Assembly: GCA_903892355.1 (NCBI GenBank)
Contig: CAITIE010000098.1
Location: forward strand, 62,001-126,000
Reading direction: 5' to 3'
DNA: 64,000 nt
Source of the DNA: an uncultured Pirellula sp.
Lineage (GTDB): Bacteria; Planctomycetota; Planctomycetia; Pirellulales; Pirellulaceae
The notes below the pieces were generated by a model. The model ran no database searches. It was not told the origin of the DNA and worked only from the letters and a program-made list of their open reading frames with translations. The first letter of the stretch is position 1; each line of letters opens with the position of its first letter. Below are positions 54,230 through 62,795 of the stretch, in pieces. The position numbers and the translations under genes were made by a program.

Positions 54230-54266
54230 TTGCCACTATCTCTAAGCCTCAATCGATGAGTGTTAC

Positions 54267-56072
54267 TTAGGCATTGGGTGACGCGATCGGAACGATGGCT
54301 TGGATGGCGACTCCGTGCCCCGGAGATGTTTGCATTTTTAAGTGCCCTGCCACCAAACGCATTCTCTCTTTCATGCTGGCCAGTCCTAGTCCACTGGAAA
54401 GTTTCTTTGCGGTGAGATCAAAGCCGCAACCATCATCCGTGATGTCGAGATAGGCGAACTCAGAATCCGAGTAAAGCCTCACCGATACCTTGTTGCTGCC
54501 GGAGTGCTTCGCAGAGTTCCACAGCGACTCTTGAGCGACTCGATAGAGGCAAAGAGATGCATCATTGGGGATGGGGTCGAGTGGTTCTTGGACAGAGTAC
54601 TCGATGGTTATCCCCGAGCGTTCTCCCAGGCTACGGCATTCAGAGCGCAACGCTTCTGGCAATCCAATATCGTCGAGGGAGGAAGGATGCATGCGGTGAG
54701 ACATATGATGAAGGTCATCGCAAATCGAGATAATCTGTTCCTTCAGTTTCGTTAACGCAGGCTTTAGTTGGTCGTGATCTGAGGTTTTGTTCTCGAGGTT
54801 GCCCGTGGCAATTGCGGTGGCAGCCAGCCGCTGTGAGACGTCGTCATGCAACTCTCTCGCGATATAGCGGCGTTCGTCCTCGATCGAGGATAGGATTTTC
54901 CCGGCGAGCATACGAGCTTCCCTTTCTGCATCGAGTCGCTTCTTTCGATTGACCAGAAGGCTTACGATGATCAAGGATTGCGAGACGAGAACTGCGGTGG
55001 CGAGCGCCAGGTAGCGGCCGTACTGTTCCCAAAGCGTAGGCTGTTGATTGAGCAGTTCCGCGCTGGGTGGCAGATTGGCGGATCGAAGATTGTATTTCTT
55101 GAGCAGCTGGACGTCGAATGCGAGTCGGTGATCTCCCGCTCCTGTTAACGGAATGTCCTTGATGGGGACACCGTTTAGATATTGCGCGATCTTATCACCC
55201 GTCATGAGGCCTTGACGGTAGGTTGAAATCATACTTCCGCCAACCACACCGCTCCCAAGCAACGTATCGTAGAGAGAGTAGATAGGCACCGGGGAGGCGT
55301 TAGAGACACTTTGAAGATACTCATAGGTGGTGTAGTGGTTCCCCAAACGATCTTTAACGGTAGAGAGCGCGACGACCGCAGTGTCGTTATTCAATTGAGA
55401 AAGTTTTCTTCTCGCTTCGGGGACCGTTAGCCCTTCCCAGAACTCGAGTTGAAGATCTCTATGAGCGTTTTTTTGCTCAAGTTCCGCCAAATCGCGAAGG
55501 AAGATGTCTTGCTCGGAAGCACCGCATAGATAAACGATCCGTTTCGTTCCCGGGCGCAGTGCCTCGATGGCCTTGTAGGTTCCTTTGAAATCAAATTCGA
55601 ATCCAACTCCTGTCACTGGATACTTGGAGATGGCAAACTCTGCAAACGAGTGGGGTACAGAACAAAATATGATGGGAGTGTTTTGGAAGATGTTTTGTTT
55701 GTTGGTCAGCAGAAACGAGAGCGAGGGGATGTAGATGGGGACCACCACATCGGCCGGCTTCTTTGCGTACTTGGTGCTTAGAAGATCGATCCAGCCTTGA
55801 AGGTACATTGGATCGTTGTTGTGAATCAGGTCGAGGTATTCAATTTCGAACTCGATAGGGCCGTTATAGTTCTTTCGAACCGCTTCCATAATTCCTCGTT
55901 GCCAGTCGGCGTTTAACGGCGAAAGCTGTCGGAAGGTCGAAACGATCGCGATGCGTTTAGCGACTTGCTCTTTTTCCGAGGAAGCATCGGGCGTAATCGG
56001 ATCGCTAGCCCATAGTCGCGATGGGCCTAGGAAGACGATGATGGAGACTGCCCAAACGATCAATGGTTGCAT
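54267..56072 (-). CDS. Histidine kinase with periplasmic ABC-substrate-binding sensor
   Basis: Membrane sensor kinase of 601 residues from ATG 56072, which begins a signal peptide (MQPLIVWAVSIIVFLG). The periplasmic part (about 40-340) resembles the ABC_sub_bind family (KRIAIVSTFRQLSPLNADWQRGIMEAV, ADVVVPIYIPSLSFLL, GTKRIVYLCGASEQDIF). One transmembrane segment lies at about 355-378. The kinase is of the HisKA_3/NarL-partner type, with ERRYIARELHDDVSQRLA (His409). Its ATP domain has NSAKHSG, DDGCGFD and GLGLASMKERM. No response regulator gene adjoins it, so the partner is elsewhere. The ligand is unknown, perhaps an aromatic or amino-acid-like molecule as for other ABC_sub_bind proteins. Confidence 0.9.
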   Translation of the reverse strand: MQPLIVWAVSIIVFLGPSRLWASDPITPDASSEKEQVAKRIAIVSTFRQLSPLNADWQRGIMEAVRKNYNGPIEFEIEYLDLIHNNDPMYLQGWIDLLSTKYAKKPADVVVPIYIPSLSFLLTNKQNIFQNTPIIFCSVPHSFAEFAISKYPVTGVGFEFDFKGTYKAIEALRPGTKRIVYLCGASEQDIFLRDLAELEQKNAHRDLQLEFWEGLTVPEARRKLSQLNNDTAVVALSTVKDRLGNHYTTYEYLQSVSNASPVPIYSLYDTLLGSGVVGGSMISTYRQGLMTGDKIAQYLNGVPIKDIPLTGAGDHRLAFDVQLLKKYNLRSANLPPSAELLNQQPTLWEQYGRYLALATAVLVSQSLIIVSLLVNRKKRLDAEREARMLAGKILSSIEDERRYIARELHDDVSQRLAATAIATGNLENKTSDHDQLKPALTKLKEQIISICDDLHHMSHRMHPSSLDDIGLPEALRSECRSLGERSGITIEYSVQEPLDPIPNDASLCLYRVAQESLWNSAKHSGSNKVSVRLYSDSEFAYLDITDDGCGFDLTAKKLSSGLGLASMKERMRLVAGHLKMQTSPGHGVAIQAIVPIASPNA

Positions 56073-56234
56073 GCTAAACCGCAGGTGTAAGTGTTGATGC
56101 TGAATAGGAATAATTCTATGCGGTAAACCGAGATCATGGCCAGTCAGCGGGCTGGTCAATTTGTTAAACTACAGCGGTTCGTTTCGTTGCGAAATTGTGC
56201 CTTCGATCGTTTTTCTCTACAGGGGGAGCCTGCG

Positions 56235-57380
56235 ATGCGTGTTTTCCGCAAGGTTGTCGTGATCGGCTTGGTAGTCGCGATATCGATTCGCACGTCTCCC
56301 ATTCCAGTCGATGCGTGTTGTCCGGCGTTTCGTACGGGTAGGGATGTGCAGATCGCCGATCAGAGAATCTTGGTCGCCTGGGATCCGCACACCAAGATGG
56401 AGCATTTCGTGCGTGAGGCGGGTTTTCGTGTCTCGGACGATAGGTCGGATGCCACGAGTGCCGAAGACGGAAATGCCGAAGCAAGAAACGAAGACTTTGG
56501 TTTTCTCGTTCCCTCACCAACTTCCCCCGAGGTTGAAGAATCCGATCGGGATGTTTTTCTACGTTTGGAATCGCAAGTGCAACCAATCATCCAACGGGTG
56601 AATCGTTGGTGCATTGATTTTACACCAGGGCTTTTGCGACCGTTCAAACTTGAGAAGGCCTTACTGGGAAAGGGAGGATTACCACCCAACGTTGCGACCG
56701 ATGTTCGCGTGCTCGAAACCAAGCAAGTAGCCGGATACGATGTTGCGATTCTTCAAGCCGACGATGCGGGTGCATTGCAAGTGTGGCTGAAGGACCATGG
56801 ATACGCGATGCGTGACTCAATGAGGGACTGGGTGCAGCCGTACATTGAGAAGGGGTGGGTGATTACTGCCTTCAAATACGCCGAAGGATCTACTCGCACA
56901 AATGTCGGAGCAGTCCGGATGTCGTTTCGTACGGACCGACCTGTGTTTCCGTACCGCGTCCCGAGCGACCAACATGTCGACCTTAAGAATGGCCGAGGTA
57001 ATACGTTGCGTGCCTATGTTGTTGGACCTGGGAAGGCGGAGGGGCACCTCGGAGAAGGTGCCAACACATCGCCTTGGGCGAGCAAATCCGTGGTGCGTTA
57101 TTCGAAGCCTTTGGCGAAAGGGTCACTGTTAGGCTTGTTGCGAGGTGCGATTGCCCAAGATGACTTCAAAGAGCCACTGTGGTTAACCGCAATCGACGAC
57201 CACACGTGGCCTTCGGGGAGTGACGATCTTTGGTTTGACTTTGATCCAAAGGGGACTGAGTACCAACAAATCAATACCGTCATGGTTCCCCGAACCGTAC
57301 CGATCCCATTGGATTTAGTCGCTTTGTTCTGCGTGTCGTATCTTGCGATACGCCGCCGACGTAAATCGTCTTCCGTGTAA
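56235..57380 (+). CDS. DUF2330 family secreted protein
   Basis: Secreted protein of 381 residues belonging to DUF2330. ATG 56235 has AGGGGGAG nine bases upstream and starts a signal peptide (about 1-27); the earlier ATG at 56136 lies inside the leader and is rejected. The family landmarks are CCPAFRTGRDVQIADQRILVAWDPHTKMEHFVREAGF near the start and DFGFLVPSPTSPEVEE at about 95. A hydrophobic C-terminal segment (IPLDLVALFCVSYLAIRRRRK) is a membrane anchor with basic tail. The function is unknown. The gene is divergent from the histidine kinase gene, sharing 162 bases. Its stop codon lies in a short tandem repeat. Confidence 0.88.
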   Translation: MRVFRKVVVIGLVVAISIRTSPIPVDACCPAFRTGRDVQIADQRILVAWDPHTKMEHFVREAGFRVSDDRSDATSAEDGNAEARNEDFGFLVPSPTSPEVEESDRDVFLRLESQVQPIIQRVNRWCIDFTPGLLRPFKLEKALLGKGGLPPNVATDVRVLETKQVAGYDVAILQADDAGALQVWLKDHGYAMRDSMRDWVQPYIEKGWVITAFKYAEGSTRTNVGAVRMSFRTDRPVFPYRVPSDQHVDLKNGRGNTLRAYVVGPGKAEGHLGEGANTSPWASKSVVRYSKPLAKGSLLGLLRGAIAQDDFKEPLWLTAIDDHTWPSGSDDLWFDFDPKGTEYQQINTVMVPRTVPIPLDLVALFCVSYLAIRRRRKSSSV

Positions 57381-57400
57381 ATCGTCTTCCGTGTAAATCG
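57361..57400. repeat. Short tandem repeat across the DUF2330 stop codon
   Basis: GTAAATCGTCTTCCGT occurs twice in a row (57361-57376 and 57377-57392), followed by a partial third copy, GTAAATCG (57393-57400). The TAA stop at 57378-57380 lies in the second copy, so loss or gain of a unit could change the C-terminus. Confidence 0.85.
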
Positions 57401-57445
57401 TTGTGAGAGCAAATCGGCTTGAGAGCTGTAATCCTGGGCATCCAT

Positions 57446-57480
57446 AAAAAAAGTACCCGTCGGGATCAATCGACGGGTAC
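57446..57480 (-). terminator. Rho-independent terminator for the 57531 gene (minus strand)
   Basis: GTACCCGTCG (57453-57462) pairs perfectly with CGACGGGTAC (57471-57480) over an eight-base loop. Seven A at 57446-57452 become a U-run on the minus strand. It lies 50 bases after the stop of the Gly/Pro-rich gene and could also limit read-through from the DUF2330 gene. Confidence 0.88.
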
Positions 57481-57530
57481 ATGAGATCCGCAGGAAGTGC
57501 TGCGGTTCTAGGGAGATTCAGTGTGTGTGG

Positions 57531-58796
57531 TTAGTTTGAGGCTGCCGGCGTTTTAGTGCCGCCTCCTGACGGTTGCCCGTTACCTTGGCGTGGCCCGTTA
57601 CCTTGGCGTGGCCCGTTACCCGGAGGTCCTTGGGGACGATTTGGGGGAGGTGGAGGCGGTCCGTTTAGGTAACGATTTCGAACAGCTTCCTTGGGTGGCG
57701 GATTCCGAGGTGGAGCGTTTCGCTGAAGCTCTTGTTTGTCTTGCTGAAATTCCTTTTCATCGTTGCGAAGTTCTTTTCGATCCGATTGGAACTCTTGCTG
57801 GTCCGCTCGTAGCTTTGCCAGATCTGCTTTCGCTTGCTCTAGGTTGCCCGACTCAAGACTTTTAGCCAATGCTTTGCGATCTTCAGCGATCGACTTGCGA
57901 TCCGACTGTAACTCTTGACGATCCTGACCAATCTCCCTGCGATCGCCTTGGATCTGCTGCTTGAGGTTTCCAGGGTTTCCTGGAGCATCGGAAGCATTTT
58001 GGTGGATCAGTTTTTGCCCGTTGTTGCCGTTGGGACCAGATGGATTGTTGCCGTTGGGACCAGATGGATTGGGGCCATTGGGACCGGGTTGGCCAGGGCC
58101 GCCTTGATTGAATCCAAACGCGCCAGGAACCGCCGAGCCACGGCCAGATGCTGCCCCAAGTGCTGTTCCTAGTGCTGCTCCAAGTGCATTCGCGCCTGCT
58201 TGAATTCGTAGGCCGTCACCCGGTCTTGGATTCACTCGGTTCGAATTATTGGATCGCTGGTTGGTGTTGGCTTGTTGGTTCTCTCGCAATGGAGGGCGTT
58301 CAGAACCGGATGCGTTGTTGGGACCGTTCTTGGGTCCTGACTGAGCGCGGTTGTTGTTGCCTTTCATGCTGTCAGGGCCTGGAGCACCAGGTCGTCCTGC
58401 GTTCGGTGGGCTGCCTCCGGAGACATTCGGACCACCTTTCACACCAGGTGCTCCTTTGCCACCAGGGCCACCTTTGCCAGCGGCGCTTCCTGGGCCGCCT
58501 AGTCCTCCCGCAGCTTTACCTGGTGGGGCATGTTGCTTGGATGCTCCAGCGGCGCCATTGCCTCCACCGCTGAGTCCGCCCCCTCCTGAGCGAGGCCCGA
58601 ACACGGACCGTGAACCACTACCGCCCCCTAGTCCGCCGCTGGGTCCACCTCCACTGGGTCCACCTCCTCGATTACCACCCGCTCCGCCTGCTCCTGGGCC
58701 TCCGCCGCCACCCCCTGGTCCTTGGGCAAAAATGCTCATTGGAAAGGCTACAAGAACGGCAAAAGCCGTGCAAAGCAAGCTGGTTTTGAACTTCAT
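57531..58796 (-). CDS. Secreted Gly/Pro-rich protein with charged heptad repeats
   Basis: Secreted low-complexity protein of 421 residues. A signal peptide ends near SIFAQ. Residues about 25-180 are Gly/Pro/Ser/Asn-rich; then comes a Gly-Pro-Asn-Ser block with repeated NPSGPNG. At about 275-365 a highly charged segment has heptad periodicity around the motif DRxEL/DRKxL (DRREI, DRQEL, DRKSI, DRKAL, DRKEL, DEKEF, DKQEL), predicting a long helix or coiled coil. A Pro-rich tail ends with two copies of PRQGNG, encoded by an exact 18-bp duplication. No known family. It resembles the Gly-rich protein at 52616 in style but not in repeats. A terminator follows. Confidence 0.7.
   Translation of the reverse strand: MKFKTSLLCTAFAVLVAFPMSIFAQGPGGGGGGPGAGGAGGNRGGGPSGGGPSGGLGGGSGSRSVFGPRSGGGGLSGGGNGAAGASKQHAPPGKAAGGLGGPGSAAGKGGPGGKGAPGVKGGPNVSGGSPPNAGRPGAPGPDSMKGNNNRAQSGPKNGPNNASGSERPPLRENQQANTNQRSNNSNRVNPRPGDGLRIQAGANALGAALGTALGAASGRGSAVPGAFGFNQGGPGQPGPNGPNPSGPNGNNPSGPNGNNGQKLIHQNASDAPGNPGNLKQQIQGDRREIGQDRQELQSDRKSIAEDRKALAKSLESGNLEQAKADLAKLRADQQEFQSDRKELRNDEKEFQQDKQELQRNAPPRNPPPKEAVRNRYLNGPPPPPPNRPQGPPGNGPRQGNGPRQGNGQPSGGGTKTPAASN
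57576..57620. repeat. Tandem 18-bp repeat at the 3' end of the Gly/Pro-rich gene
   Basis: CCCGTTACCTTGGCGTGG is present at 57576-57593 and 57594-57611, with a partial third copy to 57620. On the coding strand it encodes repeated PRQGNG. Both complete copies are identical. Confidence 0.9.
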
Positions 58797-59190
58797 GAAT
58801 CGGTATCTCTCGCAGTAAAGTCATTGAATTTGTTTGCAAAAGGAACCCTAGCTCACGTTTTTCATAGGAAGGGCGTAAGCGGTACACCATAAACGTGTTT
58901 TTATTCAGTTAGCAGCAAAACTCGAGAGGAGCGGGGGATTGCTATTCCTCCGTGCGAGATACGAATGTTCCACTTCTTATTGCGCAATTCGTTCCAAACG
59001 GATGGTCCGGAACGGGGCAGCTGGGAATCCTGGGCAGCTCCAGGCAAAAAATCCGACTTTTCCGACTGGGCAGGTTATCATTGGCAGATTGCGGTGGGGT
59101 AGTCCCGAGGACACGTCCGCAGTTGATGAAACCGGTCAATGGTTTTTAACGTTGTTTTGGTGGCGACAGGTTGTTTCAAGGTACTGCTGC
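58797..59190. other. Divergent intergenic region before the cyclase-like gene
   Basis: The 394 bases between the divergent Gly/Pro-rich gene and the cyclase-like gene stay open in the cyclase frame, but the translation there (58939-59190) is Cys/Trp/Arg-rich with no signal-like or conserved content. A weak inverted repeat CGTTCC/GGAACG lies at about 58991-59016. No convincing gene, riboswitch or promoter is seen. Confidence 0.5.
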
Positions 59191-61302
59191 ATGATGGGTC
59201 TAAGCCGACTAAGTATTCAGTCGAAAATGATTTTGATCCTCCTAGCGGTGAGCCTCGCTTCCATCGCACTGATGGGATGGATTGGTTACGTTTCCGGAGA
59301 ATCGGCCATTCGGCAATCGGTGGAGAACCAATTGCAGGGAATGCAGGTGTCCAAATCCACCACACTCCGGACCCGTTTGGAATCATTGCGCGATCAAGTC
59401 ATCTCGATGTCGGACAGTCGGATCGCTATCGACGGCGTCAAGCTCTTTACGGAGGCATTTCGAGAGATCGAGAGCAAGTCCGTGAGCAAAGCGGAATCGG
59501 ATCGGTTGACCCGTTTTTATCAGGAAGACTTTTTGCCGGAATTGGCAAAGAGAGTCGATGGCAAGCCCGTGTTGGAAAACTATTTTCCCGGGTCTCCGGT
59601 GGCTCAGTACCTCCAGCACCATTACATCGCTTCGAACCCTCACCCTTACGAAAAGAAGCAACTGCTCGACGATGCGGTCGAAGACCAATCTGGGTATCGC
59701 AGTTTGCACAGTGAACTCCATAAGAAGTTCACTCGCGCGGTGCAAATCTTTGGCTTTGAGGATTTGCTGCTCATCGACGCGAATAGTCTCAATGTGGTTT
59801 ACAGTTATCTAAAAACGACGGAGTTTGCGACGAACTTAGAGGATGGTCCATATTCGAATACGAAGCTCGGCACCGCGGTGCGGGCGATGCGATTGGCGAA
59901 AGATCGCGATAGTTTCAAGATCGCTGATTTCGAATCGTATCGTCCGAGTTTGGGCAAATACATGGCCTTTGTGATGAGCCCCATTTTCGATGGTCCCAAG
60001 ATGGTCGGCATACTCGTCCTGCAGTTTCCCGTGGATGGTTTCAATCAAGTGCTGACCGGCAATTTTCAATGGGTACAGGAAGGGCTTGGGGAAACCGGAG
60101 AGTGCTATGCCGTTGGTCCCGACAAGACCATGCGGAGCCGAGGCCGCTTCATGTATCAGGATTCGGACGCCTTCCTGAACGCGCTTCGTGAAAATGGATT
60201 GAGCCCAAACATCTGCGACCAAATCGACAGGCAAGGCAGCACGATCGGAGTTTTGCCAGTCACTACGGAGAGTGTCGAATTGGCCCTTCGTGGAAAATCC
60301 GGGATCCGAGAAGTGGTCGATGCTCGGGGCGAAAGGGTATTGAGTGCGTACGGGCCGATTGAATTGGACTCGCTGCGTTGGGCAGTATTAGCAGAAAAGG
60401 ATATCGACGAAGCGTATGCGCCGATTCGGGAGTTTGGGCGCAAGGTGATCATTGTCGCTAGCGGGATGGCATTGCTAGTTTCTCTGCTCGCGCTCGTCTG
60501 TTCTAGTTTATTGACCCGGCCTTTACGATTGTTGACCGAAGGGGCTAAACGGTTAGGTGCTGGTGATACAGGCGTACGCGTCAACATCAAATCAAAAGAC
60601 GAGTTTGGAGAGCTAGGCCGGGTCTTCAATGAGATGGCGGACAGCATCAAGTCGCAAACCTCCAAATTGGAGGATCAAGTCCGCGAGAACCAGGAGTTGC
60701 TGTTGAGTATCCTGCCGGCATCGGCAGTCGAGCAACGGAAAGAGGGGGATGAACGTGCGAGTCGCCAGTTCTCGGATGTGTCTGTGCTGTTTGCGGAACT
60801 GATAGGTTTGGAAGAGTTCAGTGGCGGTGTCGGCGAGACCAAGGCCCTCTCGGTACTCGGTGATTTGATCGCGGCATTTGACGAAGCAGCCGAGAAACAC
60901 GGGATTGAGAAAGTGAAGACCATCGGTGGCGCGTATCTCGCGGTTTGCGGCCTCTCCGTCAATCGACCAGACCATGTGCGGCGTATTATTCAGTTCGCGC
61001 AAGAGATCACTCGCATCGTCTCGATGTTCAATCGGGAGTATCGTGCAGAGCTCAATATTCTAGTGGGTATCAACTCGGGGCCCGTCGTGGGTGGTGTCGT
61101 CGGTCGCCGTAAATTCCTTTACGACTTGTGGGGGGATACCGTCACCATCGCGAAGAAGCTTGCTGCAGGAAGCGTCGATTCGCAGATTCGCGTTACTTCG
61201 AATGTGCGAGAGCGACTCGGTGACCAAGTTTCCTTTGAGGGGCCGTTTAGGATTGAGGTTTCGGGCAAGCCAACCATCGATGCGTGGCGCGTGAATGCGT
61301 GA
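59191..61302 (+). CDS. Receptor-type class III nucleotide cyclase homologue, probably inactive
   Basis: Membrane receptor of 703 residues: TM1 at about 13-35, a Cache-like periplasmic domain (about 36-415), TM2 (about 418-441), HAMP (about 442-495), a short coiled coil and a class III cyclase domain (about 525-695). Key catalytic positions are altered. The first metal Asp of the FADI motif is Glu536 (FAELIGL), and the second metal Asp of IGDAY is Gly580 (IGGAYL). In the usual WGDxVNxAxR block the transition-state Asn and Arg are replaced by Thr652 and Lys656 (WGDTVTIAKK). The substrate-type Lys576 and the WGD remain. The fold is recognisable but catalysis is doubtful. The MscS-CNBD gene follows after 41 bases, so the pair is probably one transcript. 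Confidence 0.88.
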   Translation: MMGLSRLSIQSKMILILLAVSLASIALMGWIGYVSGESAIRQSVENQLQGMQVSKSTTLRTRLESLRDQVISMSDSRIAIDGVKLFTEAFREIESKSVSKAESDRLTRFYQEDFLPELAKRVDGKPVLENYFPGSPVAQYLQHHYIASNPHPYEKKQLLDDAVEDQSGYRSLHSELHKKFTRAVQIFGFEDLLLIDANSLNVVYSYLKTTEFATNLEDGPYSNTKLGTAVRAMRLAKDRDSFKIADFESYRPSLGKYMAFVMSPIFDGPKMVGILVLQFPVDGFNQVLTGNFQWVQEGLGETGECYAVGPDKTMRSRGRFMYQDSDAFLNALRENGLSPNICDQIDRQGSTIGVLPVTTESVELALRGKSGIREVVDARGERVLSAYGPIELDSLRWAVLAEKDIDEAYAPIREFGRKVIIVASGMALLVSLLALVCSSLLTRPLRLLTEGAKRLGAGDTGVRVNIKSKDEFGELGRVFNEMADSIKSQTSKLEDQVRENQELLLSILPASAVEQRKEGDERASRQFSDVSVLFAELIGLEEFSGGVGETKALSVLGDLIAAFDEAAEKHGIEKVKTIGGAYLAVCGLSVNRPDHVRRIIQFAQEITRIVSMFNREYRAELNILVGINSGPVVGGVVGRRKFLYDLWGDTVTIAKKLAAGSVDSQIRVTSNVRERLGDQVSFEGPFRIEVSGKPTIDAWRVNA

Positions 61303-61343
61303 TTGGCACTGGATTAACAACGGGTTAGCTCGATAACAACATC

Positions 61344-62774
61344 ATGAACGATTTCCTCAATTCGCAATCTCTCAATATCTGGCCTGCGGTCGGCCTGGCG
61401 CTCGGCTTCCCACTGATTTTGCTGTTCCTCAACGAATTGATTTCTTCGTTGGAGCGACGCGGGAACCCGTTGGCTCGGACACTGCGGACCTTTCGAAACT
61501 TCGTCGTGCCAGCATTGGCCGTCGTTGTATTCATCGTTTACATCGTGGAAGCACCAGCAGGTGGGACTTTGGTCCGTGTGGCCGAAACCGCGTTCTGGAT
61601 CGTGCTGCTCTACGCACTGCTGGGGATCGTCAATGACTTGATCTTTGGACTGGCCTCGCGGAACACTTGGCGGGAAAGAGTACCCAAGCTATTCCGGGAT
61701 TTAACGCGTGCTGGTCTGGTCGCCATCGGCGCCATGGTGATCTTCCATCGCGTTTGGGGTGGTGAACTGCAAGGTGCATTAACGGCGCTCGGGGTAGGAT
61801 CGGTCGTTATCGGATTGGCCCTACAAGAGCCGCTCGGCAACATTGTCTCCGGGTTGATGCTTCTCTTTGAACGTCCTCTGAACGTCGGCGATTGGGTTAC
61901 GGCCGATGGGGTGACCGGCAAGGTCATCGAAATCAATTGGCGGTCGGTGCATATTGAAACGCCTACCCGAGAATTGAGAGTGGTCCCTAACGTCTCGCTG
62001 TACAAAAGTGCCTTTAGCAATCTTTCCCGTCCAACATTTATTCGTACCGAGGTGATCGAGGTCGGTTTTGGTTACAACGATCCGCCGAATCGGGTCAAGG
62101 AACTGATGCTCGAATTGCTCACAACCACTCCTGGCGTTTTGTCGGATCCGGCACCGTCCGTTCGGACCGTGAACTATGCCGATTTTTCTGTGATCTACCG
62201 ATTGATTTTTTCCGTCGCTCGGCAAGAAGAACTGGCTGTTACTCGCGATCGCATCATGACTCGATTGTGGTATGCCGCGAAACGGGGCGGACTGACGATC
62301 CCCTATCCAATCCAGATGGAATACGGTCCGAGCGAATCCCCAAATCCAGACCCACCGAAACCCCGCGAACTCCTTCGAAACCAACCCAGGTACTTGCCTG
62401 CGGTTGGAGACGATAATACTTCCAGCCAGCGAGTTATTGATTACGCCGCTGGGGAAATGCTCCATACGCCGGCGAGTCGCTTCGAAGCAGTCGGGCTTGT
62501 CCTCAGCGGTTCGGCCTCGATGCTAGCTACGAATGCTACGGGGGAACTCGTAAACGTTGGAAACATCGTCGCCGGGGAGTGTTTTGGAAGTCATTTAACA
62601 GCGGGGTCTACGGGTGACGATGTACAGATCCGTGCGAACACCGACGTGTCGGTCATGATCTTTGAGGATCAGGCGATGGATGCCTTGCTCAACCAATCGC
62701 CCAGTCTCGCAGCAGAGATTGGGGATACGATTGAAAGTCGCCGTCAAGCGATCCTGGCGGTACGCAAGAACTAG
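61344..62774 (+). CDS. MscS-type channel with degenerate cyclic-nucleotide-binding domain
   Basis: Small-conductance mechanosensitive channel homologue (476 residues) with a C-terminal CNBD, the architecture of bacterial cyclic-nucleotide-gated (bCNG) channels. Several transmembrane segments cover about 10-145. The pore-lining helix and MscS beta domain read TALGVGSVVIGLALQEPLGN and VSGLMLLFERPLNVGDWVTADGVTG. The CNBD (about 352-470) keeps its beta-roll (GLVLSGSASML, IVAGECFG). In the phosphate-binding cassette, which aligns without gaps to FGE-x8-R-x-A, the ligand-contact Glu is Ser416 and the Arg is Asp425. So normal cyclic-nucleotide binding is unlikely. The adjacent cyclase homologue also lacks key residues. 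It may gate by tension or by another ligand. Confidence 0.88.
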   Translation: MNDFLNSQSLNIWPAVGLALGFPLILLFLNELISSLERRGNPLARTLRTFRNFVVPALAVVVFIVYIVEAPAGGTLVRVAETAFWIVLLYALLGIVNDLIFGLASRNTWRERVPKLFRDLTRAGLVAIGAMVIFHRVWGGELQGALTALGVGSVVIGLALQEPLGNIVSGLMLLFERPLNVGDWVTADGVTGKVIEINWRSVHIETPTRELRVVPNVSLYKSAFSNLSRPTFIRTEVIEVGFGYNDPPNRVKELMLELLTTTPGVLSDPAPSVRTVNYADFSVIYRLIFSVARQEELAVTRDRIMTRLWYAAKRGGLTIPYPIQMEYGPSESPNPDPPKPRELLRNQPRYLPAVGDDNTSSQRVIDYAAGEMLHTPASRFEAVGLVLSGSASMLATNATGELVNVGNIVAGECFGSHLTAGSTGDDVQIRANTDVSVMIFEDQAMDALLNQSPSLAAEIGDTIESRRQAILAVRKN

Positions 62775-62795
62775 CGGCTTACTGTTCACGCCGGA

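Noticed and set aside
58351..58818. Proline-rich plus-strand frame over the Gly/Pro-rich gene
   Set aside because: It is the complement of Gly codons; the minus-strand frame has a signal peptide and a terminator.
58939..59190. N-terminal extension of the cyclase homologue
   Set aside because: The 84 extra codons are Cys/Trp/Arg-rich, precede the first membrane segment and look like non-coding leader.
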